A stretch of 64,000 bases of DNA from Sulfurimonas sp. SAG-AH-194-C20 (GTDB taxonomy: Bacteria; Campylobacterota; Campylobacteria; Campylobacterales; Sulfurimonadaceae), in assembly GCF_029215975.1 (NCBI RefSeq), contig NZ_JAEMVD010000001.1, forward strand, positions 62,001-126,000. Reading direction: 5' to 3'. The translations under genes were made by a program, and so were the position numbers. The notes beneath the pieces are model-generated. The model did not search any database. It had not been told where the DNA came from and saw only the letters and a list, made by a program, of their open reading frames with translations. Numbering within the stretch: the stretch's first letter is position 1; each line of letters begins with the position of its first letter. This document shows positions 27,775 through 35,923 of this stretch, one piece after another.

Positions 27775-27874
27775 CTCTTTTCCTAAAATATATTATTGTC
27801 TAAAAGTATATCACATTATATTTTATTATGTGTTGAATAGCAGTGCCTAACCTAAAATAATCTTAAATAACTTT

Positions 27875-27907
27875 AAACACAAACACCACACACTAATACA
27901 ATACAAT
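27875..27907 (+). promoter_or_regulatory. Copper-box promoter 4
   Basis: AAACACA (27875-27881) and CCACACA (27886-27892), 11 bp apart, TACAAT (27902-27907) 16 nt after the second start. Drives the porin-cytochrome genes and perhaps the two-component genes. Confidence 0.7.
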
Positions 27908-27935
27908 TTCTTATACATAATATAAGGAGACTTAA

Positions 27936-29084
27936 ATGAATAAGATTATTTTAAGTATTGGACTCAGTTCACTTTTAACAACTATGCTTGTTGCAAGTGA
28001 AAAAGATGATGCGATAATTGCACAACTACTTCAAGATGTAGCAGTGCTCAATTCAATGAAAGCAGATCTAGAAGGGAATGCTATGTCAGGGTTTCAACTA
28101 GCGGGGTATGCTTCATTTGATTTTGTGGCACCTGATGGTGGTGATGCAGAGTTTAGTGGTGTGAAATTTGCACCTATTTTTCACTATCAGTATGGAGATA
28201 TATTTCAGTTTGAGGGTGAGTTAGAGTTTGAGATAGATGCAAATGGAGAGACTGTTACAGCTCTTGAGTATGCTGCAGGTACAATTTTTCTAAATGACTA
28301 TATGGGCTTACAAATAGGTCAGTTTATGTCACCTATCGGGCAGTTTGTTCAAAACATCCATCCTTCGTGGATAAACAAACTACCAAGTACTCCAGTTGGT
28401 TTTGGTCATGATGGTGCAGCACCCACTTCAAATGTGGGTATGGCACTACGTGGTGGACTACCAAAGATGGGTAACTTGAGAAGTAACTATGTAGTATTTG
28501 TTGCAAATGCTCCGAGGTATGGAAAAGCTGCAGATGGTGATATTATCATTGATGCGACGGGAAAAACAAGTTCAGGTGGAGCATCACAACTTCTTGGTGC
28601 TCGTTATGCACTGAACCCAATAGGTGGTATGGAAATTGGAATATCTGGTGGGGTTGGAGAGGCTTTTGATGACACAAATACTTCGGGAACTTCAGCAAAT
28701 GTATTTAGAGACTACTCTGCAATGGGTGTCGATTTTATGTACAATAATAACGGCTTAGATATAAAAGCAGAATATATTCAACAAAAAATCGGTGAAAATT
28801 CACTTGCAACTACATCACTTAAAGGTGGTACTTGGACAGCTTTTTATGCACAGGTGGCATACCAGATAAATAGTTTAAATCTTGAACCAGTTTTACGTTA
28901 TAGTGACTATGAAAACCCTTATGTTAATAATGAAAATATTGGAAATAGAAAACAACAGATAGCTGTTGGTCTTAATTATCTTTTTGCAAACAACTTAATA
29001 GCAAAATTTGCATATGAAAATGATACAAATAATAATATTGACAATGCTAATCGTGTTCGTGCACAACTAGCATTTGGTTTTTAG
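27936..29084 (+). CDS. Outer-membrane porin-like beta-barrel
   Basis: 382 residues: signal peptide (LGLSSLL-type, ending LVAS), a short N-terminal helix (IIAQLLQDVAVLNSMKADLEG), then alternating strands through to the terminal Phe (RAQLAFGF). FQLAGYASFDFVAP and MGLQIGQFMSPIGQ resemble phosphate-selective-porin-like barrels (porin O/P type). Substrate unknown. It is preceded by a copper box and followed 9 nt later by a small cytochrome, so it belongs to the metal/redox regulon. Confidence 0.75.
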   Translation: MNKIILSIGLSSLLTTMLVASEKDDAIIAQLLQDVAVLNSMKADLEGNAMSGFQLAGYASFDFVAPDGGDAEFSGVKFAPIFHYQYGDIFQFEGELEFEIDANGETVTALEYAAGTIFLNDYMGLQIGQFMSPIGQFVQNIHPSWINKLPSTPVGFGHDGAAPTSNVGMALRGGLPKMGNLRSNYVVFVANAPRYGKAADGDIIIDATGKTSSGGASQLLGARYALNPIGGMEIGISGGVGEAFDDTNTSGTSANVFRDYSAMGVDFMYNNNGLDIKAEYIQQKIGENSLATTSLKGGTWTAFYAQVAYQINSLNLEPVLRYSDYENPYVNNENIGNRKQQIAVGLNYLFANNLIAKFAYENDTNNNIDNANRVRAQLAFGF

Positions 29085-29093
29085 GAGAAGACA

Positions 29094-29363
29094 ATGAAAA
29101 AATTACTGATAATAGTAGCTCTACTAAGTGGTATGAGTCTAATGGCAGATGAAGTAGAACCAGCAGATACAATTAATGGTGTTCAAGTATGGGCAGATGC
29201 ATGTATGCGTTGTCATAACCTAAGAGAACCAGCAGTTCTTAGCAAACGTGCTTGGAAGTACTCTATGCAGCATATGCGTATTCGTGCAGGTTTAACAGGC
29301 AAAGAAACACGAGATGTTTTAGCATTTATACTAGAGTCTAAAACAGATGGAGATGCAAAGTAG
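29094..29363 (+). CDS. Small exported monohaem c-type cytochrome
   Basis: 89 residues: signal peptide (LLIIVALLSGMSLMA), then ADACMRCHNLREP with a single CxxCH haem site, and MQHMRIRAGLTGKETRDVLAFI, which supplies possible distal Met ligands and the C-terminal helix of class I cytochromes. Probably periplasmic electron carrier. It starts 9 nt after the porin stop with AGGAGAAG, so it is cotranscribed with it. Confidence 0.8.
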   Translation: MKKLLIIVALLSGMSLMADEVEPADTINGVQVWADACMRCHNLREPAVLSKRAWKYSMQHMRIRAGLTGKETRDVLAFILESKTDGDAK

Positions 29364-29383
29364 TGTTGAGCTTAAAACTTTAG

Positions 29384-29389
29384 TATAAT
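29384..29389 (+). promoter_or_regulatory. Possible -10 box for leaderless response-regulator transcript
   Basis: TATAAT ends 6 nt before the regulator ATG (29396), so a start site about 7 nt downstream of the box would fall on or next to the A of ATG. No direct repeat of the copper-box type stands upstream. Confidence 0.35.
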
Positions 29390-29395
29390 TAGAGT

Positions 29396-30043
29396 ATGAA
29401 AATATTATTACTTGAAGATGACACTGCATTGGCTAGTGTCTTAGTTGATTACTTAGAAGATGAGAACGAAGTTGTTCAGACATACAGTATGAAAAAAGCT
29501 TCTTCTCTCTGTGAGGTGCAAAAGTTTGATCTCTACATCTTTGACATAAATGTCCCCGATGGGGATGGTATATCTTTGTTAAAAGAACTTCGTGAGTTTC
29601 ATGATAATACCCCTACTATATTTATAACAGCCTTTCATGATACAAAGTATCTAAAGGCTGCATTTGAGTCGGGTGCAAATGACTTTATAAAAAAACCTTT
29701 TGACCTTGAAGAGTTAGGGCAGAGGATAAGTAATGTTAAGCGTCAGTTTGGGCTTCAAAGCAAGATAAATATAGAAGAAAATATCATTTTTGATATAGAT
29801 ACACACATAGTACAAACTCCAGATAAAAACTATACGATGACACATAAGGAGAGTGACTTTTTGCACTATCTTTATAAAAATAGAGCGAGAGTTGTAAGTA
29901 GTGATGAACTTCTGCAAAACATTTGGGAGTTTGATGAGATGCCGAGTGATGATGCGGTGCGAACTGTCATAAAAAACTTACGAAAGTACATAGGAAAAGA
30001 GCATATACTAAATGTAAGAGGAGAGGGGTATAAGTATGAATGA
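29396..30043 (+). CDS. OmpR-family response regulator, candidate copper regulator
   Basis: 215 residues. Receiver domain with acidic pair EDD at the start, phospho-acceptor Asp in LYIFDINVPDGDG and switch Lys in IKKPFDLEE; then a winged-helix DNA-binding domain (YTMTHKESDFLHYLYKNRARVVSS...ILNVRGEGYKYE). OmpR regulators bind direct repeats of about 10-11 bp, which is the form of the seven boxes in this window. Overlaps the kinase gene by 8 nt. No ribosome site is visible. Confidence 0.88.
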   Translation: MKILLLEDDTALASVLVDYLEDENEVVQTYSMKKASSLCEVQKFDLYIFDINVPDGDGISLLKELREFHDNTPTIFITAFHDTKYLKAAFESGANDFIKKPFDLEELGQRISNVKRQFGLQSKINIEENIIFDIDTHIVQTPDKNYTMTHKESDFLHYLYKNRARVVSSDELLQNIWEFDEMPSDDAVRTVIKNLRKYIGKEHILNVRGEGYKYE

Positions 30044-31148
30044 TTTAGAAAAACATTCATTTTACTCATTTTTGGGGATTTACTTAGTCTCCTCTCTATT
30101 TTTTGTTTTACTCTCCTCTTTTTGGTACTACTCTTCACTTAAGAGTTCACTTGAGAGTGAAACTTACTATAAACTCACACACTTAGCAGATACTATCTCA
30201 GGTCGTATTATAAATGCTCAAATGAAGGGAATCAGTCTTGAGTTACCGAGTGAAGAAGGTTATGGTTATATGCTAGTTCCTATTCATGAAAAAAAGGCTT
30301 ATAAGCTTGGTTACTATGAGAAAAATGGCTATAAAGTTCTTGTTTCAGCTTCACCCCAAGAACATCTAAACATAGCTTATGTAGTTGTCAAAACGCAGCA
30401 CTATTTTAAAGAACTCAAAAAACTAAAGTCTGATGTTGCTACTCGTGCAGGTTTAGTTTTTGTAGCCATCTTTTTAATCTCTTTCATCTTAGCCAAACTT
30501 TTTATGAAACCTGTGCATAAACGCATAGAGCAAATAGAAGAGTTTATACAAGATGTTTCTCATGAGTTAAACACTCCCATAACAGCTTTAAAGATGAGTG
30601 CTTCAAGAGCTATAAAAAAAGAAGTATATGATAAAAAAATTCTTACAAATATCTCTATAAGTACCAAACAACTTGAGACTATTTACAACTCACTTACTTA
30701 CTTAAATTTTAGCGATAAACAAGAAAAAAGTACAGATGTCGGACTAGATGAGATAGTAAAAAGAGTGGTGAAGTACTACTGGGAACTAAGTGATGCAAAG
30801 GGCATAAAAGTAGAAGTAGAGATACAGAGAGCCTCATTAAATATCATAGAATCAAGGGCAGAACTCCTCATCTCAAACCTACTCTCAAACGCCATAAAAT
30901 ACTCTATGCCCGAGAGTACCATACACATAAGTCTCAAAGAGGGACTTTTTATCATAAAAGATGAGGGAGTAGGCATAGCAAAAGATAAACTAGATGCAAT
31001 TTTTGAGCTTTACTCTCGCGACTCTCAAATCGCAGGTGGTTTTGGTGTTGGTCTGAGCATTGTTAAGCAGATTTGTGATACTTACAAGATAAAAGTTGAG
31101 GTTTCATCTGTACTTGGTGAGGGGAGTGAGTTTAGACTTCTGTTTTAA
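30036..31148 (+). CDS. Membrane sensor histidine kinase
   Basis: 370 residues. Two membrane helices (FLGIYLVSSLFFVLLSSFWYY; LVFVAIFLISFILAKLF) enclose a short periplasmic sensor of about 85 residues. Cytoplasmic part: dimerisation/phospho-acceptor DVSHELNTPITALKMS, N box LLSNAIKYS, G boxes DEGVGIAKDKL and GGFGVGLSI. No HAMP domain is evident. Paired with the overlapping regulator; copper sensing is inferred from the surroundings only, as no Met/His cluster stands out in the loop. Confidence 0.85.
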   Translation: MNDLEKHSFYSFLGIYLVSSLFFVLLSSFWYYSSLKSSLESETYYKLTHLADTISGRIINAQMKGISLELPSEEGYGYMLVPIHEKKAYKLGYYEKNGYKVLVSASPQEHLNIAYVVVKTQHYFKELKKLKSDVATRAGLVFVAIFLISFILAKLFMKPVHKRIEQIEEFIQDVSHELNTPITALKMSASRAIKKEVYDKKILTNISISTKQLETIYNSLTYLNFSDKQEKSTDVGLDEIVKRVVKYYWELSDAKGIKVEVEIQRASLNIIESRAELLISNLLSNAIKYSMPESTIHISLKEGLFIIKDEGVGIAKDKLDAIFELYSRDSQIAGGFGVGLSIVKQICDTYKIKVEVSSVLGEGSEFRLLF

Positions 31149-31162
31149 TATAAAATATAATG

Positions 31163-31222
31163 CAGACATAAAGCTGTCAAGAGTTAATCTTATACTTCTC
31201 CTATAAAATATAGGAGTTTATA
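31163..31222 (+). promoter_or_regulatory. Shared leader element A with dyad CAGACATAAAGCTGTCAA
   Basis: An 18-bp word containing the dyad GACA-N6-TGTC, then TATACT and ATAGGAG before ATG 31223. The same word recurs at 33864 at the same distance from another start codon. Confidence 0.6.
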
Positions 31223-33328
31223 ATGAGACGAAGAAAAGCAAGAACAACATTAGAAGAGTTTGATAAAACACAACTTGTTGATAGTGAGTTAATAGATAAG
31301 ATGTCTTTGTGGATACTGCGTATCATTGTAAAACTAGGTGGGGCAAGAGAGTTCATCGATACAAACAACTGTTTTCGTAACGATAACCTTGCCTACTTTC
31401 TTGAAGTAGGAGTTTTCGTTGATATGGATAGTGAGGAGTTTAAACGCAGACAAGTCCTTGCTATACTCAAAAAAAATTATACTAAATTAGAAAAAAGAAA
31501 AAGATTTACATCTGCGACTCTCCTTACTCAAAATATTCAACAGATTATAAAACTGATGGACTTAAATAGTGTAGAAAAGCAGATCTTAGAATTTTCTGTA
31601 CTTTTAAACCAGTACGAAGTACTCGATGAAGCGGCAGAACTTTTGGGAAATAGTTTAAATACCACACAAGCAAAAAAAGCTCTCTCAGGCATCCTAGATA
31701 TTCCTCTCCAAGATATAAATGCTGCGTTTAAAGCGAACTCAAAATTTAACAAGTCTTCTATCGTCTCCATAGATAAAAATGATACCCATAGTTTAGATAG
31801 AAAGATTCGCATTATTAGTGATAGTTTTGCAGATGATATGCTTAACCTTGATGAAGATGTCTCTGTCATGATAAAAGATGCAGTTCGACCTTGTGATAAA
31901 AGTACTTTAGCACTGAAGGATTATGAGCATATTAAAAATGACATAGATATCGTGATACCCTATCTTGCTAGTGCTATTGCCTCAAAAGAAGAGGGTGTAA
32001 ACATACTCTTTTACGGTTTGCCTGGAACAGGAAAAACAGAACTTGCAAAAACTATTTCACAGGTTTTAGAGACAAAACTATTTGAGATTAGTTATGCCAA
32101 CGAAGATGAAGAGGCGATAGATGGTTATGAGAGATTAAAAGCATTCAAAATAGCACAGTCACTTTTAGGTAATCAAAACATCCTGCTTATGTATGATGAG
32201 GCGGAGGATATATTTAACAGTAGTGATAGTCCTTTTGCACCTAAACGCCAAGATAACAAGGCATGGTTAAACAGAATCCTTGAGACAAATAGCATTCCCA
32301 CTATCTGGATAACTAACAATATCCACAGTATTGATAACGCTATGGTTAGACGCTTTGACTTTAGTGTAGAGATACCCATACCGAACAAAAAAAAGCGTGC
32401 TCAAATCATCAAAAACTACTCCAACAACTTACTAGATGAGAAGAGCATAAATGTCTTAGCACAAAACGAAAACATAGCACCAGCACTTATAACTCGAGCG
32501 ACAAAGGTAGTCAGTAGCTTAGAAACAAAGGACAAAGCAAAAGCCTTTACACAAGTGTTAAACAACACTCTCAAAGCACAAGGGCACAAAGAGATAAAGG
32601 AAAAAATAGCCACACTTTTACCAAATGTCTATGACCCTAAGTTCATCAACACTACAACGAACTTAGAACTTTTAACAAAGGGCATACAAAAACACCAAAA
32701 CGCGAGACTCTGTCTTTATGGTGCTGCGGGAACTGGTAAAAGTGCTTATGGGAGATACATAGCTGAGAGTCTAAACAAACCACTACTGCTTAAAAAAGGA
32801 AGTGATTTGATAAGCATGTATGTCGGTGGCACTGAGAAAAATATAGCTGCTGCGTTTACTGAGGCTAAAGAAGAAAAAGCAGTCTTAGTTTTTGATGAGG
32901 TAGATAGTTTCTTAGCAGATAGAACGCAGGCAAAGCAGAGTTGGGAAGTGACACAGGTAAACGAGATGCTCGTACAGATGGAGAATTTTGAGGGTATATT
33001 TATAGCGACGACTAATCTCATGGATAACCTTGACAAAGCAAGTCTAAGAAGATTTGATCTAAAACTTGAGTTTGACTACTTGAAATCCGAGCAGTCATGG
33101 AATATGTTTCTCTCTTACTGTAAAGACTTGAACTTAAAAAAACCATCTGTCGCATTTAAAAAAAGAGTAAAGAACTTAAAATACCTAACCCCAGGAGACT
33201 TTGCAGCAGTAACAAGACAGAACAGATTTCGCCCTATAAGTGATGTGAAAGATTTTATAAGTAGACTTGAGGATGAGGTAGCTGTTAAGCATGAGGAGAG
33301 TGGGAAGGTTATGGGGTTTTTATCATAA
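31223..33328 (+). CDS. Tandem AAA+ ATPase
   Basis: 701 residues. An N-terminal helical part of about 240 residues precedes two AAA modules. Module 1 has GLPGTGKTE (Walker A), LLMYDEAEDIF (Walker B) and MVRRFDFSV; module 2 has GAAGTGKSA, LVFDEVDSFLAD, ATTNLMDNLDKASLRRFDL. Both modules look catalytically complete, so this is an unfoldase-like remodeler of unknown target. Its stop overlaps the start of the FtsZ-C-like gene (TAATG), which makes that small protein its most likely partner. It carries the genomic 8-mer twice or more, suggesting long residence. Confidence 0.82.
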   Translation: MRRRKARTTLEEFDKTQLVDSELIDKMSLWILRIIVKLGGAREFIDTNNCFRNDNLAYFLEVGVFVDMDSEEFKRRQVLAILKKNYTKLEKRKRFTSATLLTQNIQQIIKLMDLNSVEKQILEFSVLLNQYEVLDEAAELLGNSLNTTQAKKALSGILDIPLQDINAAFKANSKFNKSSIVSIDKNDTHSLDRKIRIISDSFADDMLNLDEDVSVMIKDAVRPCDKSTLALKDYEHIKNDIDIVIPYLASAIASKEEGVNILFYGLPGTGKTELAKTISQVLETKLFEISYANEDEEAIDGYERLKAFKIAQSLLGNQNILLMYDEAEDIFNSSDSPFAPKRQDNKAWLNRILETNSIPTIWITNNIHSIDNAMVRRFDFSVEIPIPNKKKRAQIIKNYSNNLLDEKSINVLAQNENIAPALITRATKVVSSLETKDKAKAFTQVLNNTLKAQGHKEIKEKIATLLPNVYDPKFINTTTNLELLTKGIQKHQNARLCLYGAAGTGKSAYGRYIAESLNKPLLLKKGSDLISMYVGGTEKNIAAAFTEAKEEKAVLVFDEVDSFLADRTQAKQSWEVTQVNEMLVQMENFEGIFIATTNLMDNLDKASLRRFDLKLEFDYLKSEQSWNMFLSYCKDLNLKKPSVAFKKRVKNLKYLTPGDFAAVTRQNRFRPISDVKDFISRLEDEVAVKHEESGKVMGFLS

Positions 33329-33837
33329 TGATCGGTTCTAGCCATAATGAAGATACGAAAGAATTTCATAAATATATAGATACTACAAAGTTTAGTAAGG
33401 AGATAGAAGAAGCTATCAAGGGTATGCTTAGAGTAGTTTTAACAAATGAGGAAAATGATATAAATCTTGATTTTGAAGATTTTAAAATTATTTTAAGTCA
33501 TGGTGGAATGGTATTTAGTGGTATTGGTGAGTATGAAGGGAAAAGTGCAGCGATAGAAGCTGTACAGTTAGCCATAAAAAATTCATCTTTGGATTACAGT
33601 TTAATGGATAAAATTACAGGGGTCTTGGTGCATTTTGTAATACATCCAGACTTAGAAATTATAAATCTTGCTGAAGCAATGGAGCTTATAAACGAAAATG
33701 CTAATGAGGAAGCTGAGATTATCTTTGGAACTACAACTAAGAACTCAGTTAGTAAGAGCTGTGTAAAAGCGACTGTTTTGTTTACAGGTTATGAAAAAAA
33801 TGAGTATAAAAATACCATACTAAATAATATCGAATAA
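33328..33837 (+). CDS. Stand-alone FtsZ C-terminal-domain-like protein
   Basis: 169 residues. Residues about 45-155 follow the FtsZ C-terminal (2-layer sandwich) domain: DFKIILSHGGMVFSGIGEYEGKS, then VQLAIKNSSLDY, GVLVHFVIHPDLEI, a helix and AEIIFGTTTKN, VKATVLFTGYE. The GTPase half with the tubulin signature GGGTGTG is absent, so it cannot polymerise as FtsZ does. Translationally coupled (one-base overlap) to the tandem AAA ATPase. A second such protein is at 48.8 kb. Function unknown; the fold assignment is from pattern. Confidence 0.65.
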   Translation: MIGSSHNEDTKEFHKYIDTTKFSKEIEEAIKGMLRVVLTNEENDINLDFEDFKIILSHGGMVFSGIGEYEGKSAAIEAVQLAIKNSSLDYSLMDKITGVLVHFVIHPDLEIINLAEAMELINENANEEAEIIFGTTTKNSVSKSCVKATVLFTGYEKNEYKNTILNNIE

Positions 33838-33863
33838 GTAGTAATTATAACTTTTTAAATAAA

Positions 33864-33924
33864 CAGACATAAAGCTGTCAAACATAAAGACTAAACTTCC
33901 ATATACAAACTATAGGAGTTGTTT
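33864..33924 (+). promoter_or_regulatory. Shared leader element B with dyad CAGACATAAAGCTGTCAA
   Basis: Exact 18-bp copy of the element at 31163, followed by TAAACT and TATAGGAGTT before ATG 33925, with overall spacing differing by one base. Confidence 0.6.
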
Positions 33925-34335
33925 ATGCGTTTTAAATACCAAGTTGTTAAAGAGTTATGTTCGCTAATGTTGGATGCTCAAAAAAAGATACAAGCTACTA
34001 AAGATATGACAAAAAATATAGAGAATTTAAAATGGAGTAATGAACAACATAATTTAAGACTAAAGGACTATCAATATCAATTTACAGATTTTTGTAATGT
34101 CCCAAATACAATACTTCTAGATGAAGTGATAAAAATACTGAATGAATTAGTAAATTCTAAATCAAAACTAGCTGATTTTGATGAACTTAAGTCTGATACG
34201 GAGTGGCTTAAAGAGTACTATACTGACGAGTCCTGGAATGATGTTACAAGATGGCTTTCAAATATTGACGGAACACTTCGTGAGACTTTTTCTGAGTATA
34301 TGGAAGCTCTTCAAGAGGTACATCGTAATGTGTAA
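33925..34335 (+). CDS. Helical protein of unknown function
   Basis: 136 residues from ATG 33925 (AGGAG 6 nt before), rather than the TTG at 33919. Highly helical and charged with a probable coiled coil in the first 50 residues (MLDAQKKIQATKDMTKNIEN) and a Trp-rich second half. No signal peptide or membrane segment and no family recognised. Its leader is the same as that of the tandem AAA gene, so the two are probably coregulated parts of one system. Confidence 0.65.
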   Translation: MRFKYQVVKELCSLMLDAQKKIQATKDMTKNIENLKWSNEQHNLRLKDYQYQFTDFCNVPNTILLDEVIKILNELVNSKSKLADFDELKSDTEWLKEYYTDESWNDVTRWLSNIDGTLRETFSEYMEALQEVHRNV

Positions 34336-34618
34336 TGTATAAGAATAATTAATCCAATACTATAGAATTTTTAGTTAGATACTATAATTATTAGGATAAA
34401 ATTAATAAATATTCAAAAGCTTGTGGATGCGATGAAGAATACTCAGCAGAATTTTTTGGACTGTTGTTATGTTAAGTTTAGATAGACAGAGAGGAAACTT
34501 GCTTCTTTATAAAGTGATATATAGCAAGAGACATGGTATATTTTAGAGAAAAAGAAGTTACTGAAACGAAAGCCACTGTTTCTCTAGCGGATTTAAAAAA
34601 ATAAGTTTGGAGGTTAGT
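34336..34618. other. Non-coding or decayed stretch before the McrB gene
   Basis: A 283-bp gap. It holds a TATAAT at 34383-34388 and two short open runs that read like protein remnants: YSKACGCDEEYSAEFFG before a stop at 34473, and MVYFREKEVTETKATVSLAD ending at about 34603. No start codon with ribosome site is seen for the first. It may be the scar of a gene lost when the McrBC island arrived. Confidence 0.3.
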
Positions 34619-35923
34619 ATGAAGTATTATCACATGCAAATGCACCCTGATAATTTAAATGGTTATAAAAAAGAAGAAATATTGAATCTTGTAATGATGG
34701 GTTATATAGGGATAGATATAGATAGTGAGTATGCGAGCAAATTAGGAATTAATGATAAGCCTTTTACGGACTGGGGAGAAACATTACAAGTTTATGATAA
34801 AACACACAATTCATGGGATAAACAAATAACTAGTTTTTTAAGTCTGAAAAAGAATGATATTGTCGTTGTGAGACATGGCGAAAAATTTATTGCATTGGTG
34901 AAGATAGTAGGTGATTATCAATTTAATGAAATAGAAAACATTTGGTTTAGACATATGTATCAAATAAAAATATTATCAACATATAATGATTTTAAGGAAG
35001 AATATAAAATTCCAAAAGCTCAAGGAACATTTGAAGTTTCTAAAACAGGTGAAACATTTAAAGTTATTAATAAGATATATAAAAAGACTATAAAGGGTAA
35101 AGATATGCAAGAAAAAATAAACTTACTAAAAGACAGAAATCAAATTATATTGCAAGGACCTCCAGGGACTGGTAAAACAATGGTAGCTAAACAGATGGCT
35201 ATTTCAATAATTGATAGCACTTTACCTTTAGAAACAAATAATGAGATAAAGAACAGTTTAAAAACAATAAAAAAGCGAGTAAAACTTATTCAATTTCATC
35301 CATCATATAGTTATGAGGATTTTGTAAGAGGTATTGTAGCTGATTCTAGTAGTAAAACAATTACTTATAAAACGGAAAATAAAGTTTTAGCAGAGATGGC
35401 AAAAAAAGCTCTTAAAGATAAAAATAATGACTATATTTTAATTATAGATGAAATTAATAGAGCTAATCTTTCTTCGGTTTTAGGTGAGCTTATTTATGCT
35501 TTAGAATATAGAGATGAAGCTGTTGAAAGTATGTATGCTTTAGAAGATGGTAGTAGAGAAATCACTTTACCATCTAATCTATATATAATTGGGACTATGA
35601 ATACGGCAGATAGAAGTATTGGACATATTGATTATGCAATTCGAAGACGATTTGCTTTTGAGACCATTTTACCGAATAAAGATGCAATTAATTTAAAAGA
35701 GGGTGTGAAATTATTTGAAGCAGTAGAAGAAATCTTTATAGATACATCTCCTGAATTTGACAAATACGATATTTTATTAGGGCATTCTTATTTTATTGCT
35801 AAAGATACAGAAGAATTGAAAAATAAAGTTGAATACCAAATTAAACCACTTTTAAAAGAGTATGTAAAAGATGGTGTTTTGATTGACACTGCTGAATTAA
35901 GAGCAAAAATAAATACTCTATAA
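34619..35923 (+). CDS. mcrB: McrB-type GTPase subunit of a modification-dependent restriction system
   Basis: 434 residues from ATG 34619 (GGAGG 5 nt upstream; the TTG at 34607 is rejected). Residues about 70-130 look like an EVE/PUA-like modified-base reader (KKNDIVVVRHGEKFIALVKIVGD). Then the AAA+ domain: GPPGTGKT at 180-187, FHPSYSYEDFVRG, IIDEINRANLSSVLGEL (Walker B) and MNTADRSI, the NTxD guanine-recognition signature of McrB, plus an RRRF arginine finger. Forms the GTP-driven translocase with McrC. AT-rich and without the local 8-mer, which suggests acquisition. One-base overlap with mcrC. Confidence 0.9.
   Translation: MKYYHMQMHPDNLNGYKKEEILNLVMMGYIGIDIDSEYASKLGINDKPFTDWGETLQVYDKTHNSWDKQITSFLSLKKNDIVVVRHGEKFIALVKIVGDYQFNEIENIWFRHMYQIKILSTYNDFKEEYKIPKAQGTFEVSKTGETFKVINKIYKKTIKGKDMQEKINLLKDRNQIILQGPPGTGKTMVAKQMAISIIDSTLPLETNNEIKNSLKTIKKRVKLIQFHPSYSYEDFVRGIVADSSSKTITYKTENKVLAEMAKKALKDKNNDYILIIDEINRANLSSVLGELIYALEYRDEAVESMYALEDGSREITLPSNLYIIGTMNTADRSIGHIDYAIRRRFAFETILPNKDAINLKEGVKLFEAVEEIFIDTSPEFDKYDILLGHSYFIAKDTEELKNKVEYQIKPLLKEYVKDGVLIDTAELRAKINTL

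Noticed and set aside
27784-27870. Copper box before the PAS/chemoreceptor genes
   Set aside because: A CAACACA is near a TATAAT but the offset is 15, not 16, and no first repeat is found 11 bp upstream.
29366-29389. Eighth copper box before the response regulator
   Set aside because: A TATAAT is present, but no NNMCACA repeats stand at the required distances.
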